The notes: generated by a model from the sequence alone, not told the origin. A stretch of DNA of 64,000 nt from Bradyrhizobium sp. LTSP849 (GCF_000938255.1 NZ_JYMR01000012.1:62001-126000), one strand, 5' to 3'. Positions 8,739-17,028 are shown, numbered from the stretch's first letter. A program made the numbers and translations.

Positions 8739-10835
8739 ATGAGCGAAGCTGAATACGCACCTGAACGAGCCGTTCCACGATTGTCCGCTGAAATTTTTGC
8801 TGACCTGCGCGCGCTTGCGCAGAGCGACGGCGCCCTGCACGAGATATCGGCAATTATCTATCGTGACTGGGTTGTGACGGTCGACACTGAGGAAGGGCGT
8901 GTAACTGACGATCCGGAGCACAGATGGTCCACTTCTAAGCTCAACAAGAACGAGCTAATGCTTCTGCTGGGTTTGACGGTTCAGTCGCAGAGCGATCGCA
9001 CCTTTTCAATTCAGGTGACTGACGACAAATTTGCTGTGCTCGCCGATCGGCTGTTGCGGGAATTTCATGACCGCATTCTCGAGGATTGCACACCTACATT
9101 CGATAAGCAGGTCGACAACCTTGTTGAACTTCCGGATTCGATCGGCCTCAAAGCCCGCGAGGCGATCTATTTCGGCGCTGATAGTTTCTACCTACACCAG
9201 TTCTCGGGCTTCAGCCGGCTCCGCTACCGCGATGATGCGACCTGGCTCCTACAAAATGTCGGCCTATCCATCCGGCCAATGATCGATATCGCCAGATTTA
9301 TCGTCGATCGAATCAATAGCCAGATGACGGCGGTAGGTCACATGCGCAAGGAAGGCCATAGCTTCACTCACGGCGACCTTACAGACAGCCTTCTGATCTC
9401 CAAAGCAGATGTCCGCAAAAAATTCGGACAAAGGGCAAATGCATTCTTCTCGAAATTTTCAACGCCGGTAACGGCAGCTAACATCGGGTTCGTCGATCCT
9501 TTCGCGATCAATGTTGTAGCGATCGCACCAATCATCGACCTGGGCGAGCACCTCTATGTGCCGAACCAGTACCGGCTTTACGAAGGGATTTATGAGAGCC
9601 CATTCTACTGGATGATGGGCGATAAGTCCTACCGCGACACCGCGGCAGAGCATCGCGGAAGCTTCCTGGAGAAAACCGCTGCGCACATCTTCCGCTCCGT
9701 TTTTGGCGCAAAGAATGTCTACGAAAACGTGACGATCCGCGATGGCTCGAAGGACATTGCGGGTGAGGTCGACGTGCTCATTGCCTACGGAGAGTTCGTG
9801 CTGGTCGTTCAGGCAAAATCAAAGCGCGTGACCCTCAAGGCGCGCTCCGGCGATACAGAGGCGCTAAGGACGGATTTTGAGGGCGCGATTCAGGCGCCAT
9901 ACCGGCAGGCGCTGGAATGCGCGGAGATGATTCAGAAGGGAGCGAAATGTGTCTCTAAGGATGGCAAGGCACTCGCCCTCCCCACGCTACCTCGACTATT
10001 TCCGGTTGTGCTCCTTAGTGATCCGTTCCCAGCATCAACGTTTCTCTCTGGTACGATGCTGGAGCGTGGCGATAACACCGCACCCGTCATCTGGGACATA
10101 GGCGCATTAGACTGCGTCGCACGCCTTCTGCCGACGCCAATCGAGATGATCTTCTACCTGAAGTGCCGGTCGGATGTCTTCGACAAGGTGCTCTCGGACA
10201 GCGAGTACAATTTCCTCGGCTATCACATCAGGGCCAAGCTCGCGCTGCCTGACGATGCGGATTGGATGATGTTGGATCGCGATTTCGCAACTGTCGTAGA
10301 TGACTATATGATCGCCGCGGATGTAGGCATCGACGCCCAGCGCCCGCTGGGGATTTTGGAGCGCCTGCAGATACCGATCGTCTCTGATCTGCTGGCGGAA
10401 CTAAAGAACGCCGACCCGAGAATTGCTTCTGTGGTCATCGACCTCTATGATTTCTCGAGCGCAGCTTTGGAAGATCTGTCGGATCGAATTAAGCAGCTCC
10501 GCGAAGATGTCGCGGCGACTGGCAAAGCCATCAAAGCGTTCTCGATCCCGACTGCGCAGGGCGGTCTCACCTATGCCGTCGCGCGAAATCGCGATGCGAA
10601 TGCTGCGCGCGCGGCCGAGGCGATTGGTGCAAAACACAAGTACGACAATCGGAAAGATCGATGGTACGTCGTTCTCGATAGCACCGAGACCCAAAACCCA
10701 GTGGACGGTCTCTTGCCTCTTGTATGGACTTGGAAAGAAGACCGGCAGGAGGCTGAGAGTTCCAAGCAAGTAGCGAAGCACTTCAACTCGCGGCAGGAAA
10801 TAAAGACGATCGCGAGTGACGACCGGACCCGCTGA
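8739..10835 (+). CDS. Large protein with PD-(D/E)xK nuclease core, candidate defence effector (698 aa)
   Basis: The middle of the protein carries a restriction-endonuclease-like signature: Glu311 in SFLEKTAAHIF, then DIAGEVDVLIAYGEFVLVVQ, giving Asp345 and Gln358-Ala-Lys360, the E...D...QxK form of the PD-(D/E)xK catalytic core. This core cuts DNA or RNA in restriction and NERD-type nucleases. The roughly 300 N-terminal and 300 C-terminal residues match nothing I recognise; there is no helicase, methylase or Walker motif, no signal peptide and no membrane segment. It stands alone, with no partner methyltransferase nearby, in an island between phage-type and integrase genes, which is a usual place for solitary defence genes. 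The start ATG has a G-rich stretch (GGGGG) seven bases upstream. Nuclease fold: good support; defence role: inference. Confidence 0.65.
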   Translation: MSEAEYAPERAVPRLSAEIFADLRALAQSDGALHEISAIIYRDWVVTVDTEEGRVTDDPEHRWSTSKLNKNELMLLLGLTVQSQSDRTFSIQVTDDKFAVLADRLLREFHDRILEDCTPTFDKQVDNLVELPDSIGLKAREAIYFGADSFYLHQFSGFSRLRYRDDATWLLQNVGLSIRPMIDIARFIVDRINSQMTAVGHMRKEGHSFTHGDLTDSLLISKADVRKKFGQRANAFFSKFSTPVTAANIGFVDPFAINVVAIAPIIDLGEHLYVPNQYRLYEGIYESPFYWMMGDKSYRDTAAEHRGSFLEKTAAHIFRSVFGAKNVYENVTIRDGSKDIAGEVDVLIAYGEFVLVVQAKSKRVTLKARSGDTEALRTDFEGAIQAPYRQALECAEMIQKGAKCVSKDGKALALPTLPRLFPVVLLSDPFPASTFLSGTMLERGDNTAPVIWDIGALDCVARLLPTPIEMIFYLKCRSDVFDKVLSDSEYNFLGYHIRAKLALPDDADWMMLDRDFATVVDDYMIAADVGIDAQRPLGILERLQIPIVSDLLAELKNADPRIASVVIDLYDFSSAALEDLSDRIKQLREDVAATGKAIKAFSIPTAQGGLTYAVARNRDANAARAAEAIGAKHKYDNRKDRWYVVLDSTETQNPVDGLLPLVWTWKEDRQEAESSKQVAKHFNSRQEIKTIASDDRTR

Positions 10836-10878
10836 AGAACGCCGCGGGAATAGAAGTCGCTAATCTAATGGTGAGCTG

Positions 10879-11121
10879 TCATTTTGTGCGCCCACGCCCG
10901 GTGCGTTTCGGAGGGCCAACTTCCTCTTTCATTGAGGTAGCCAATGCCGCATCGACCATGCTCCTGATCGCTTCAGGGCGGGTGATGGGAACCTCCTGCT
11001 TCGCAATCCACGCATCGAGACGCGCGATCTGCTCAGCCTGCAAGCGCACGCCGACGAGGGTCCCCGTCACCGCCGAGCGCTTTCTCACAGGCCTTGTGTT
11101 ATCATAGCTTGATTTTGCCAT
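10879..11121 (-). CDS. Ribbon-helix-helix (CopG-like) DNA-binding protein (80 aa)
   Basis: A short basic protein with the pattern GTLVGVRLQAEQIARLDAWI followed by TRPEAIRSMVDAAL, a beta strand plus two helices typical of ribbon-helix-helix repressors. It is divergent from the 278-aa gene at 11203, and two copies of TGTTATCAT flank its start, so it may repress itself and that gene. There is no toxin-like partner next to it in the same direction, so it is not an obvious antitoxin. The Lys/Arg-rich tail could add nonspecific DNA affinity. Confidence 0.7.
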   Translation of the reverse strand: MAKSSYDNTRPVRKRSAVTGTLVGVRLQAEQIARLDAWIAKQEVPITRPEAIRSMVDAALATSMKEEVGPPKRTGRGRTK

Positions 11122-11137
11122 TCCGCTATGTTATCAT
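11097..11137. promoter_or_regulatory. Direct repeat TGTTATCAT x2, candidate operator for the RHH protein
   Basis: TGTTATCAT occurs at 11097-11105 and again at 11129-11137, 32 bp apart, or about three helical turns, so both lie on the same DNA face. One copy is inside the first codons of the RHH gene and the other just upstream of its ATG. RHH repressors commonly bind short direct repeats near their own start. Binding is inferred. Confidence 0.4.
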
Positions 11138-11202
11138 TAAAGCAAGCCGAGGGGAAGTTGCTGCTTCCGCCTCGGCTCTAACCAACGCGCACGAGGTAAG
11201 TC

Positions 11203-12039
11203 ATGCCGAAGGCTGATTCCGACCATAGCACGACTCCGTCTGGAGAGACCGCACCTTCCGACAAGAAGGTTGCCAGCTCACGCAAGACACCTCCGAATGA
11301 ACGCGCCGGCAAAACCCAGCCGGACAAACAAACGGAGACAAGTTCTATGCGTAAAACAGCAACCGCCAAAACCGCGCCGAAGTCGCTCGCGCTCCAACCG
11401 TCTCGGCCGTCAACATTCCCACACCGTCGACCGAAAGCGGTCCAAGATAATAGCGCAGGCTCGGCCGATCCTCTCCTTGCCTTGTTCGATCTATATCGGG
11501 AGCAAACCATGGCCCTGGGAAGGGCTACGTTTATAATGGATTGCTTCGACAAAGATGCTCCAGCACCACACCATCACCGGCCGCGCGTGTCTCTGTCACC
11601 GCAGAAATACGCCTTCAACGCTGCGGATATCGACGCATTTTTTGATGACACACCAGATTTCGCAGAACGCATAGCAGCGACCTGGATAGGCGCCCAATCG
11701 CGCGAAGAGCTGCACGAGGAGCTTCGATCACAAATCGAGACCTTTCAAAAGGTGTGGGCTTCGATCTCCTACGAGCAGGCGAAAGAGCAGCAGGAGACAG
11801 CCCAGGCAGCCGAACACGAAACGCTGATGCGCATCGAGAACTCGGTACCCAACACGATGGAAGGATGCGCCGCTCTGGCTTGCTTCCTGCTGTCGATGAT
11901 CACGGAAGGCGATGAAACCGACGACTCCGTCGGAGCACTGCACTGCCGCAATCTCATCAAGGCGCTATCCAGGCTTTCCGGCAAGCCAACGCCTGATGTA
12001 GCGGGTTACGTGCACTCTCTTGGCTACGATTTCGAATAG
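11203..12039 (+). CDS. Unknown protein with a disordered basic N-terminus (278 aa)
   Basis: The first 85 residues are rich in Lys, Pro, Ser and Thr and look unstructured. The rest is acidic and helical, with a His-rich patch (APAPHHHRPRVSL) and two likely helical bundles around 150-205 and 215-275. GAGG six bases before the ATG supports the start. It is read towards the tyrosine recombinase 80 bp downstream, and a strong hairpin sits between the two. No family is recognised; genes of this position are often recombination or regulatory accessories, but nothing in the sequence proves it. Confidence 0.6.
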   Translation: MPKADSDHSTTPSGETAPSDKKVASSRKTPPNERAGKTQPDKQTETSSMRKTATAKTAPKSLALQPSRPSTFPHRRPKAVQDNSAGSADPLLALFDLYREQTMALGRATFIMDCFDKDAPAPHHHRPRVSLSPQKYAFNAADIDAFFDDTPDFAERIAATWIGAQSREELHEELRSQIETFQKVWASISYEQAKEQQETAQAAEHETLMRIENSVPNTMEGCAALACFLLSMITEGDETDDSVGALHCRNLIKALSRLSGKPTPDVAGYVHSLGYDFE

Positions 12040-12045
12040 CAATCT

Positions 12046-12074
12046 AATGCCGCCGCCCGCGCGGCGGCGGCATT
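12046..12074. terminator. GC-rich hairpin after the 278-aa gene
   Basis: AATGCCGCCGCC (12046-12057) pairs perfectly with GGCGGCGGCATT (12063-12074) across a 5-nt loop, seven bases after the stop codon. No T-tract follows, so it may attenuate read-through or protect the mRNA end more than terminate strictly. Confidence 0.4.
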
Positions 12075-12118
12075 CATCTGACTTTCGATAACCCTCAACT
12101 ATCAGAACGGACAACGCG

Positions 12119-13141
12119 ATGGACACCGAGCTCATCGTGCAGACCACGAGTCTGCCTTCAGTGATGGAAGAGCTACGTGAACGCGCCGGCGAATACGTCA
12201 GGAACGCCCACTCTAAGAATACGCAACGAGCCTACAAGACGGACTGGCAGCACTTTGAAGCGTGGTGCTCGGCGCACGGTCGGGTGTCCTTTCCTGCGGA
12301 TCTCTTTGAAACGATCGTGCCCTACCTGACCGCTTTCGCCGGCACCCTTAAGGTCTCGACCTTACTTCGACGCTTGACTGCCATCCGGGTGATCCATCGA
12401 GCCCGCGGAGCGAAACTCGACACCTCCGACGAGCGGTTCCGCATCTTCTGGCAGGGGCTGCGAAACAAGCATCATGTGCGCAAGACGAAGAAGGCGCCGC
12501 TGATGTCGCCCGACTTGCGAAGGGCAACGCAGGCCACGGCCAACACCTTGCAGGGGCACCGCGATCGCGCACTGCTTTTGATAGGTTTCGCTGCCGGTCT
12601 CCGCCGGTCTGAGCTCGCTGGCCTTTGGACAGCGCAGGGTCCAGACGCGCCCGGATGGATCGAGGAAACTGCCGACGGCCTCATTGTGCAACTGGCCAGC
12701 TCAAAAACGAACCAGGCGGGCGAGGAAGAAGCGATCGGGATCCCATTCGGAAGGGATGAGGCCGTTTGCCCTGTGCGCGCCTACAGGGCTTGGCTCGCGG
12801 TCTCAGGCATCACGGCCGGACCAATATTCCGCCCCATCAGTCGACATGGCAAAATGGGAGCGTACGCGATCACCGGCGCTGGAATCGCCTTGGTTGTGAA
12901 GCGGGTCATAGGGAAGACGGCCCTGGCCGAAGGCCTCACGGCCGAAAAAGCCCGCGCGCTGGCGGACGGCTTTTCCGGCCACTCGCTCAGATCCGGACTG
13001 GCAACCTCGGCTGCCAAGAACGGCGCCCCTGGCCACGCGATTCAGCGCCAATTGCGGCACAAATCCTTCACGACCACCCTCGAATACATCCGCATCGGCT
13101 CACTTTTTGAGGGCAATGCAGCAAGTTTCGCGCTGGTTTAG
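12119..13141 (+). CDS. Tyrosine recombinase/integrase (340 aa)
   Basis: Phage-integrase family with the full catalytic set: Arg in AAGLRRSELAGL, Lys in ASSKTNQAG, His-x-x-Arg in GHSLRSG, His in LRHKSFTTT and the nucleophilic Tyr in LEYIRIG. The N-terminal 110 residues form the SAM-like core-binding domain (NTQRAYKTDWQHFEAWC). It would cut and rejoin DNA at specific sites, moving or resolving an integrated element. Its length is close to XerD-like recombinases. The unknown 278-aa gene precedes it and may be cotranscribed. It is unrelated in sequence to the second integrase 430 bp downstream. Confidence 0.9.
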   Translation: MDTELIVQTTSLPSVMEELRERAGEYVRNAHSKNTQRAYKTDWQHFEAWCSAHGRVSFPADLFETIVPYLTAFAGTLKVSTLLRRLTAIRVIHRARGAKLDTSDERFRIFWQGLRNKHHVRKTKKAPLMSPDLRRATQATANTLQGHRDRALLLIGFAAGLRRSELAGLWTAQGPDAPGWIEETADGLIVQLASSKTNQAGEEEAIGIPFGRDEAVCPVRAYRAWLAVSGITAGPIFRPISRHGKMGAYAITGAGIALVVKRVIGKTALAEGLTAEKARALADGFSGHSLRSGLATSAAKNGAPGHAIQRQLRHKSFTTTLEYIRIGSLFEGNAASFALV

Positions 13142-13298
13142 CAGGCGGGCGGCTCGCAGTTAGCACCAAGGAATGTCGTACGACTTACGTCCACGACAAA
13201 CACATTTTTGAAATCGCGCGTTCCTTTCGTAAGCCGAGATTGACCGCGGCTGTCAGCAGTCGCCAACACGAGAGCAACCACGTGACTCGACCAGGGAC

Positions 13299-13607
13299 AT
13301 GGCAGGGGTCAGAGGAATGACCGTACGTAAGGCCGACAACCTGCTACGCGGCGACCGTACACCGGCCTATGTCAGCCGCGACACCGGCGCAGCTGAGCTT
13401 CAAATTTCGCCCGATACTTGGGACCAGTGGGTCAAGGACGGACATCTTCCCGCCCCTTGTGACACGTTTCCAACCGGCTCGCCCCGCTGGCGTTGGGAAG
13501 ATGTTGACCGTAAGCTGTCGGGCAGGACGGTCGTCGGGCTCGACGCCGCCCTCAAGGGAGCGGCGAACTTTGGCAAGAAACCGGGTGGCCGGCGTGACGC
13601 TGCCTGA
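13299..13607 (+). CDS. Excisionase/AlpA-like DNA-binding protein (102 aa)
   Basis: A small protein with a winged-helix-like stretch: GAAELQISPDTWDQWVKDGH followed by LPAP and RWRWEDVDRKL, the layout of AlpA/Xis recombination-directionality factors. Its 3' end overlaps the start of the second integrase by 38 bp, so the two are coupled. Such proteins bend attachment-site DNA and turn the integrase towards excision. The start could be ATG 13299 or ATG 13317; the latter has AGAGGA directly against it, which is too close for a good ribosome site. Confidence 0.7.
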   Translation: MAGVRGMTVRKADNLLRGDRTPAYVSRDTGAAELQISPDTWDQWVKDGHLPAPCDTFPTGSPRWRWEDVDRKLSGRTVVGLDAALKGAANFGKKPGGRRDAA

Positions 13608-14772
13608 AGGCGTCGAAAAGACCATCGTCCGCAAGACCAACGGCAAGGTCTACACCTACTATTACTGGAACCCCGGCCGCGGCACGACGCGCGAAGGCGA
13701 GCGCATCAAGCTGCCGAGCGCCGACACGCAGCCAGACGCATTCTGGCGCGAGGTGAAGCGCCGGCGCGATGCCATGCCTGCCGAGCTGCCGCCCGGATCG
13801 GTCGGCGCCCTGATTTCTCGCTACCGCGACAGCGACGAATTCAAGCGGCTCGCAGATGGAACTCGCGACAATTACGACGTCCACATGCGACGCTTTGAGT
13901 CCGTGGAGACATGGGGCCTGGTCGCCGTGCCCGAGCTCGTGCCCCTGGTGGTTCAGACCGCGCGCGACGCCATGAAGGACACGCCGGTCATGGCCAACCA
14001 GATGCTCTCGGTCGGACGCACGATCTGGGACTGGGCCATTCCGCTCGCGCTGGCCGAGGTGAACCCGTTCGACAAGGTCCGCGACTTCGACATCCCCGAT
14101 CGCGGCCATGTGCCCTGGCCGGCTTTCGCGATCGCGCACGTCCAGGCGCACGCCCCGCCCGACCTGGTGCGCATGCTGCGGCTCGGCATCATGACCTGCC
14201 AGCGCGGCAGCGACATGATCCGCATGGGCCCGGAGCACCGCGAGCGCAACGGCATCTGGTGTCGGCCGAAGAAGACTCGCAAGCGCCGACGCGCCTTCCA
14301 CATTCCGCTCGCGACCACCGACGCCCTCGAGCTCGATCGCTGGGCGGAGACGCCGGTGCGCTTTTCCAACCCGCGCTGGCTGAAGCCGATAGATCGCTTC
14401 CGTGCGGATCTGTACCTCTACTCGCCGAAGGGCGTGCAATACACCGGCGACGGCCTGCGCGCGCGCTGGAATCGCTGGCTGGAAGACACCGAGCACGGTC
14501 GAGCGCTTTGCAAGCGCTGGAAGCAATGGGTCGCCGGCCAAGTGAAGAAATACGAATGGGATATCGACCCTGAAGACGCCGACCACCCGACCATTCACGG
14601 TTTGCGCGGCACCGGCATCCTAGCGCGCGCCGAAGCCGGTTATGACGTCGACCAGATCGCCAACGACATCGGCATGTCCAGACAAAACGTCCAGCACTAC
14701 ATGCGCTTCAGGGATCAGATGAAGGTCGGCGCAGACGGGCAGCAGCGGCTGCGGGTCATCAGCAGCGAGTGA
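13570..14772 (+). CDS. Second tyrosine recombinase/integrase (400 aa)
   Basis: Integrase of the type found in rhizobial prophages and genomic islands. Catalytic residues are visible: Arg in TCQRGSDMIRM, a Lys in RPKKTRKRRRAF, His-x-x-Arg in HGLRGTG, and the terminal SRQNVQHYMRF with the nucleophilic Tyr. The N-terminus (LPEGVEKTIVRKT then YTYYYWNPGRG) is a short strand domain of the kind seen in this subgroup. The reading frame is open far upstream to 13369, but those residues only shadow the excisionase gene. I chose TTG 13570 because AAGGGAG lies nine bases before it and the next residues, ARNRVAGV, run straight into the conserved start; GTG 13585 is the alternative. Confidence 0.85.
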   Translation: MARNRVAGVTLPEGVEKTIVRKTNGKVYTYYYWNPGRGTTREGERIKLPSADTQPDAFWREVKRRRDAMPAELPPGSVGALISRYRDSDEFKRLADGTRDNYDVHMRRFESVETWGLVAVPELVPLVVQTARDAMKDTPVMANQMLSVGRTIWDWAIPLALAEVNPFDKVRDFDIPDRGHVPWPAFAIAHVQAHAPPDLVRMLRLGIMTCQRGSDMIRMGPEHRERNGIWCRPKKTRKRRRAFHIPLATTDALELDRWAETPVRFSNPRWLKPIDRFRADLYLYSPKGVQYTGDGLRARWNRWLEDTEHGRALCKRWKQWVAGQVKKYEWDIDPEDADHPTIHGLRGTGILARAEAGYDVDQIANDIGMSRQNVQHYMRFRDQMKVGADGQQRLRVISSE

Positions 14773-14780
14773 GCGCCGGT

Positions 14781-15551
14781 ATGGACGATCTTGTACCGTT
14801 CGAAAGTCCAAAGCTACTCATCAACGGTGTCAGGCAGCGCATTCCTGGATTCGATCAGGATTGCAGGGACTTCCTGGCCTCGTGCCCAAAGGAGATTGTC
14901 TACCGAAAAGACCCTGCGACCAGAGAAGAGTTCGCGAGTATTCGATTCGGTTCGCGAATGCCAGGCAGACTGAGGGTCGAAGCTACACACTGTGTCACCG
15001 ACTTGAGACACAGCTTGGATCAGGCTGTTTGCGATGCGGCGATCGAACTCGGCAGGAAAGACACAAAAGGCGTATACTTCCCTTTTGGCAGAACGGCGGC
15101 TGATCTCGATCGAGAAGTTGTGGCGAGATGCAAAGGCGTCGATGCTAGTCTCGTCGCTCATATCCGCGGCCTTAACGCTCATCAGGGAGGCGACGACGAA
15201 CTCTACGCATTCGGAAGCCTCGCCGGCCCTATCAAACACCAGCGCATCCTTCAAATTACTACCGACCTGAACTCAATGGGAATGGGAGGCCCCAACTTTC
15301 GAATGAGGGGACCAGCCGAAACCTATGTACGCTGGAGCGACCTTCGAAACGAGATGGAGTTCGCAAGGACCGGGCCCGGCGGTCACATCAATGCGGATAC
15401 GGAGTTCGGTCTCTACGTCGGCCTCGGAACAGGCGCTCCGCTGAACGGCGTTGCCACGGCGGTCTTCGCTCGAATGGTCGACAAATTCGAGCGCATCGTC
15501 GTGGATATTGAGGCAGAGACGATCCGCATTTTGGACAGTCGCGGCGCCTAA
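14781..15551 (+). CDS. Hypothetical island cargo protein (256 aa)
   Basis: It follows the second integrase immediately; a GTG at 14769 overlaps the integrase stop (GTGA) and is an alternative start. Around residues 70-85 there is LRHSLDQAVCDAAIEL, a helix seen in a widespread group of uncharacterised bacterial proteins in which a predicted helical core begins with a similar LRxxLD motif. No signal peptide, membrane segment or catalytic motif is visible. Probably cargo of the integrated element. Confidence 0.6.
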   Translation: MDDLVPFESPKLLINGVRQRIPGFDQDCRDFLASCPKEIVYRKDPATREEFASIRFGSRMPGRLRVEATHCVTDLRHSLDQAVCDAAIELGRKDTKGVYFPFGRTAADLDREVVARCKGVDASLVAHIRGLNAHQGGDDELYAFGSLAGPIKHQRILQITTDLNSMGMGGPNFRMRGPAETYVRWSDLRNEMEFARTGPGGHINADTEFGLYVGLGTGAPLNGVATAVFARMVDKFERIVVDIEAETIRILDSRGA

Positions 15552-15673
15552 AAGCGGGTGCCCGAGATCGACGCTCGCCTCGCGCGCGTCCTGGGGGCCA
15601 TCCAGAGTGTCACAGGTTGCAGTCGGGCGCCGATTGCGAAGATTGCGAAGCGCGCCAGGCGGAGAGACAGAAA

Positions 15674-16396
15674 ATGCCAGGACTTCTAGACTACCTGCCA
15701 AACGCGGACGCGCTACTCACGCTGACCGCCGAGGATCTCGGTTTGGTACTTCTTGAGCTGGTGCAAGCTGTCCGCGGCCCGCGCTTCACTCCTTCCGATT
15801 TCGAAATGCCGCTGTGGAACGCCAATATTCCGGAGTATCCGCATCAGAAGCGGCAACCGGTCGGCCGGGCCTTCGGCGAGGCTTGGCAATGGCTGGAGAA
15901 TGAGGGTCTGGTGATGACCGACCCAGATCAGCCGAACGGTTATTTTTGCCTCACCCGGAAGGGAGCCGGGCTGAAATCACCGGCTAACCTGGATGCCTAC
16001 CAGCACGGTAAGCTTCTCCCGGAGGGGCTGCTCAATGAGAAGCTCGCCGCGAAGGTGCGACCTATGTTCCTGCGTGGCGACTACGACGTGGCAGTGGTTC
16101 AAGCCTTCAAGCAGGTTGAGGTCGCCGTGCGTGATTTGGCCGGACTGCCGGAGGACATGGTCGGGCAGAAGCTAATGCGGGAAGCATTTCACCCGGACAA
16201 GGGCCCGCTGCGCGACAAGTTGGCGCCTTATGGCGAAAGACAGGCGCTGATGGAGTTGTTCTCGGGAGCGTTTGGCCTCGCGCGAAATCCTCCTAGCCAT
16301 CGCGATGTTGCGATCAGTCGAGTAGAGGCCGCTCAATTGATCGGCTTGGCGAGCTACCTCCTCACTATGGCGAGTTGGCTCGGGGTCCTACGGTAA
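15674..16396 (+). CDS. TIGR02391/Ymh-like family protein (240 aa)
   Basis: The C-terminal half, with FLRGDYDVAVVQAFKQVEVA, then PLRDKLAPYGERQALMELFS and GLARNPPSHRD, matches the TIGR02391 family (Hypoth_Ymh), proteins scattered in mobile regions and often next to restriction or other defence genes. The RNPxxHRD-type motif resembles HEPN-like RNase motifs (R-x4-6-H), so an RNA-cutting role is possible but unproven. GGAG nine bases before ATG 15674 supports that start over the upstream in-frame ATG at 15617. It belongs to the cargo downstream of the integrase. Confidence 0.7.
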   Translation: MPGLLDYLPNADALLTLTAEDLGLVLLELVQAVRGPRFTPSDFEMPLWNANIPEYPHQKRQPVGRAFGEAWQWLENEGLVMTDPDQPNGYFCLTRKGAGLKSPANLDAYQHGKLLPEGLLNEKLAAKVRPMFLRGDYDVAVVQAFKQVEVAVRDLAGLPEDMVGQKLMREAFHPDKGPLRDKLAPYGERQALMELFSGAFGLARNPPSHRDVAISRVEAAQLIGLASYLLTMASWLGVLR

Positions 16397-16442
16397 GACT
16401 CTGACATTCGGCTCGGCGCGTTCGTGCCGACGCCGCATCGCG

Positions 16443-16676
16443 TCAGCGAACAGCATCCCAGTCCGACGAGGCTTCGACCGGTTTCCCTAGATCATCGAAA
16501 GCAGCGTCGAGTTCGAACCTGTCCCAAATCACGCAGGCGTCCACCCGCTTGGGCTGTGGCATTCGACCATCGGCGACCAGTTGGTCGAACTTGCTTGCGC
16601 CAACGCCGATATAGGCTGCCGCATCTGCGCGCCGCATCCCGCGCGGAGGATAGTGATGACGATCTGGCTTCCCCAA
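16443..16676 (-). CDS. AlpA-like helix-turn-helix protein (77 aa)
   Basis: GMRRADAAAYIGVGASKFDQ followed by LVADGRMPQPKRVDACVIWD is the MerR-type helix-turn-helix and wing used by AlpA and excisionase-like proteins in proteobacterial elements. It reads towards the integrase module from the other side of the cargo. The assigned start is TTG 16676, which keeps the PDRHHYPPRG lead-in common in this group; ATG 16637 is the alternative. It may be the directionality factor or regulator of an element ending nearby. Confidence 0.7.
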   Translation of the reverse strand: MGKPDRHHYPPRGMRRADAAAYIGVGASKFDQLVADGRMPQPKRVDACVIWDRFELDAAFDDLGKPVEASSDWDAVR

Positions 16677-17028
16677 TTGCGAACCACCGTAACCAGAGAG
16701 GTGAGACTGCTAAAGCAGTCAGACCTGATTGGTTTTGCAAACCGTTCAGAATCCCTAGGAAATACCCGGACCAAACTAGAGGTGAATTGCAAAACCTGAT
16801 TAGCTATTTCAACGGCTTAGCCGAAAAACCGAAAGGCTACCGTTACACCATTCCCCAACGGAATAGCCGAACAAATTCAATATCTTATTGATCTGTCCGG
16901 CTGCGGCCGGAAGCGCGTTTGGCGCAAATCACGGCTCAGGCGTGGCAGCTTTCTACCCGCTCGCCCCCGGGCTGGCAAGCACTGCAGTCACCGGCGCTGT
17001 TGATCGCCTCGCGGGGCTCAGAACACGT
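16677..17028. other. Intergenic stretch at the likely right border of the island
   Basis: No gene is visible. GACTGCTAAAGCAGTC (16705-16720) is a perfect 7-bp hairpin with a 2-nt loop. About 30 bp later GTTCAGAATCCC resembles a tRNA T-loop (GTTCGAATCCC) with one extra base. Together they look like a decayed tRNA 3' end, the usual target of tyrosine integrases, but no full tRNA can be folded here. GC content drops across 16690-16890. Confidence 0.3.

Noticed and set aside
8425..8742. 105-codon plus-strand ORF before the nuclease gene
   Set aside because: No ribosome site, poor composition, and it runs through the candidate promoter of the nuclease gene.
10879..11202. Toxin-antitoxin pair around the RHH gene
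   Set aside because: The neighbour is divergent, 278 aa long and has no toxin-like fold, so the RHH protein is better read as a plain regulator.
13552..14598. Long minus-strand ORF (348 codons) opposite the second integrase
   Set aside because: It mirrors the GC-rich third positions of the integrase, is rich in His, Arg and Ala and has no domain; the integrase strand carries all catalytic motifs.
16705..16770. Possible tRNA gene
   Set aside because: A hairpin and a T-loop-like string exist, but no acceptor stem or correct loop sizes can be folded.
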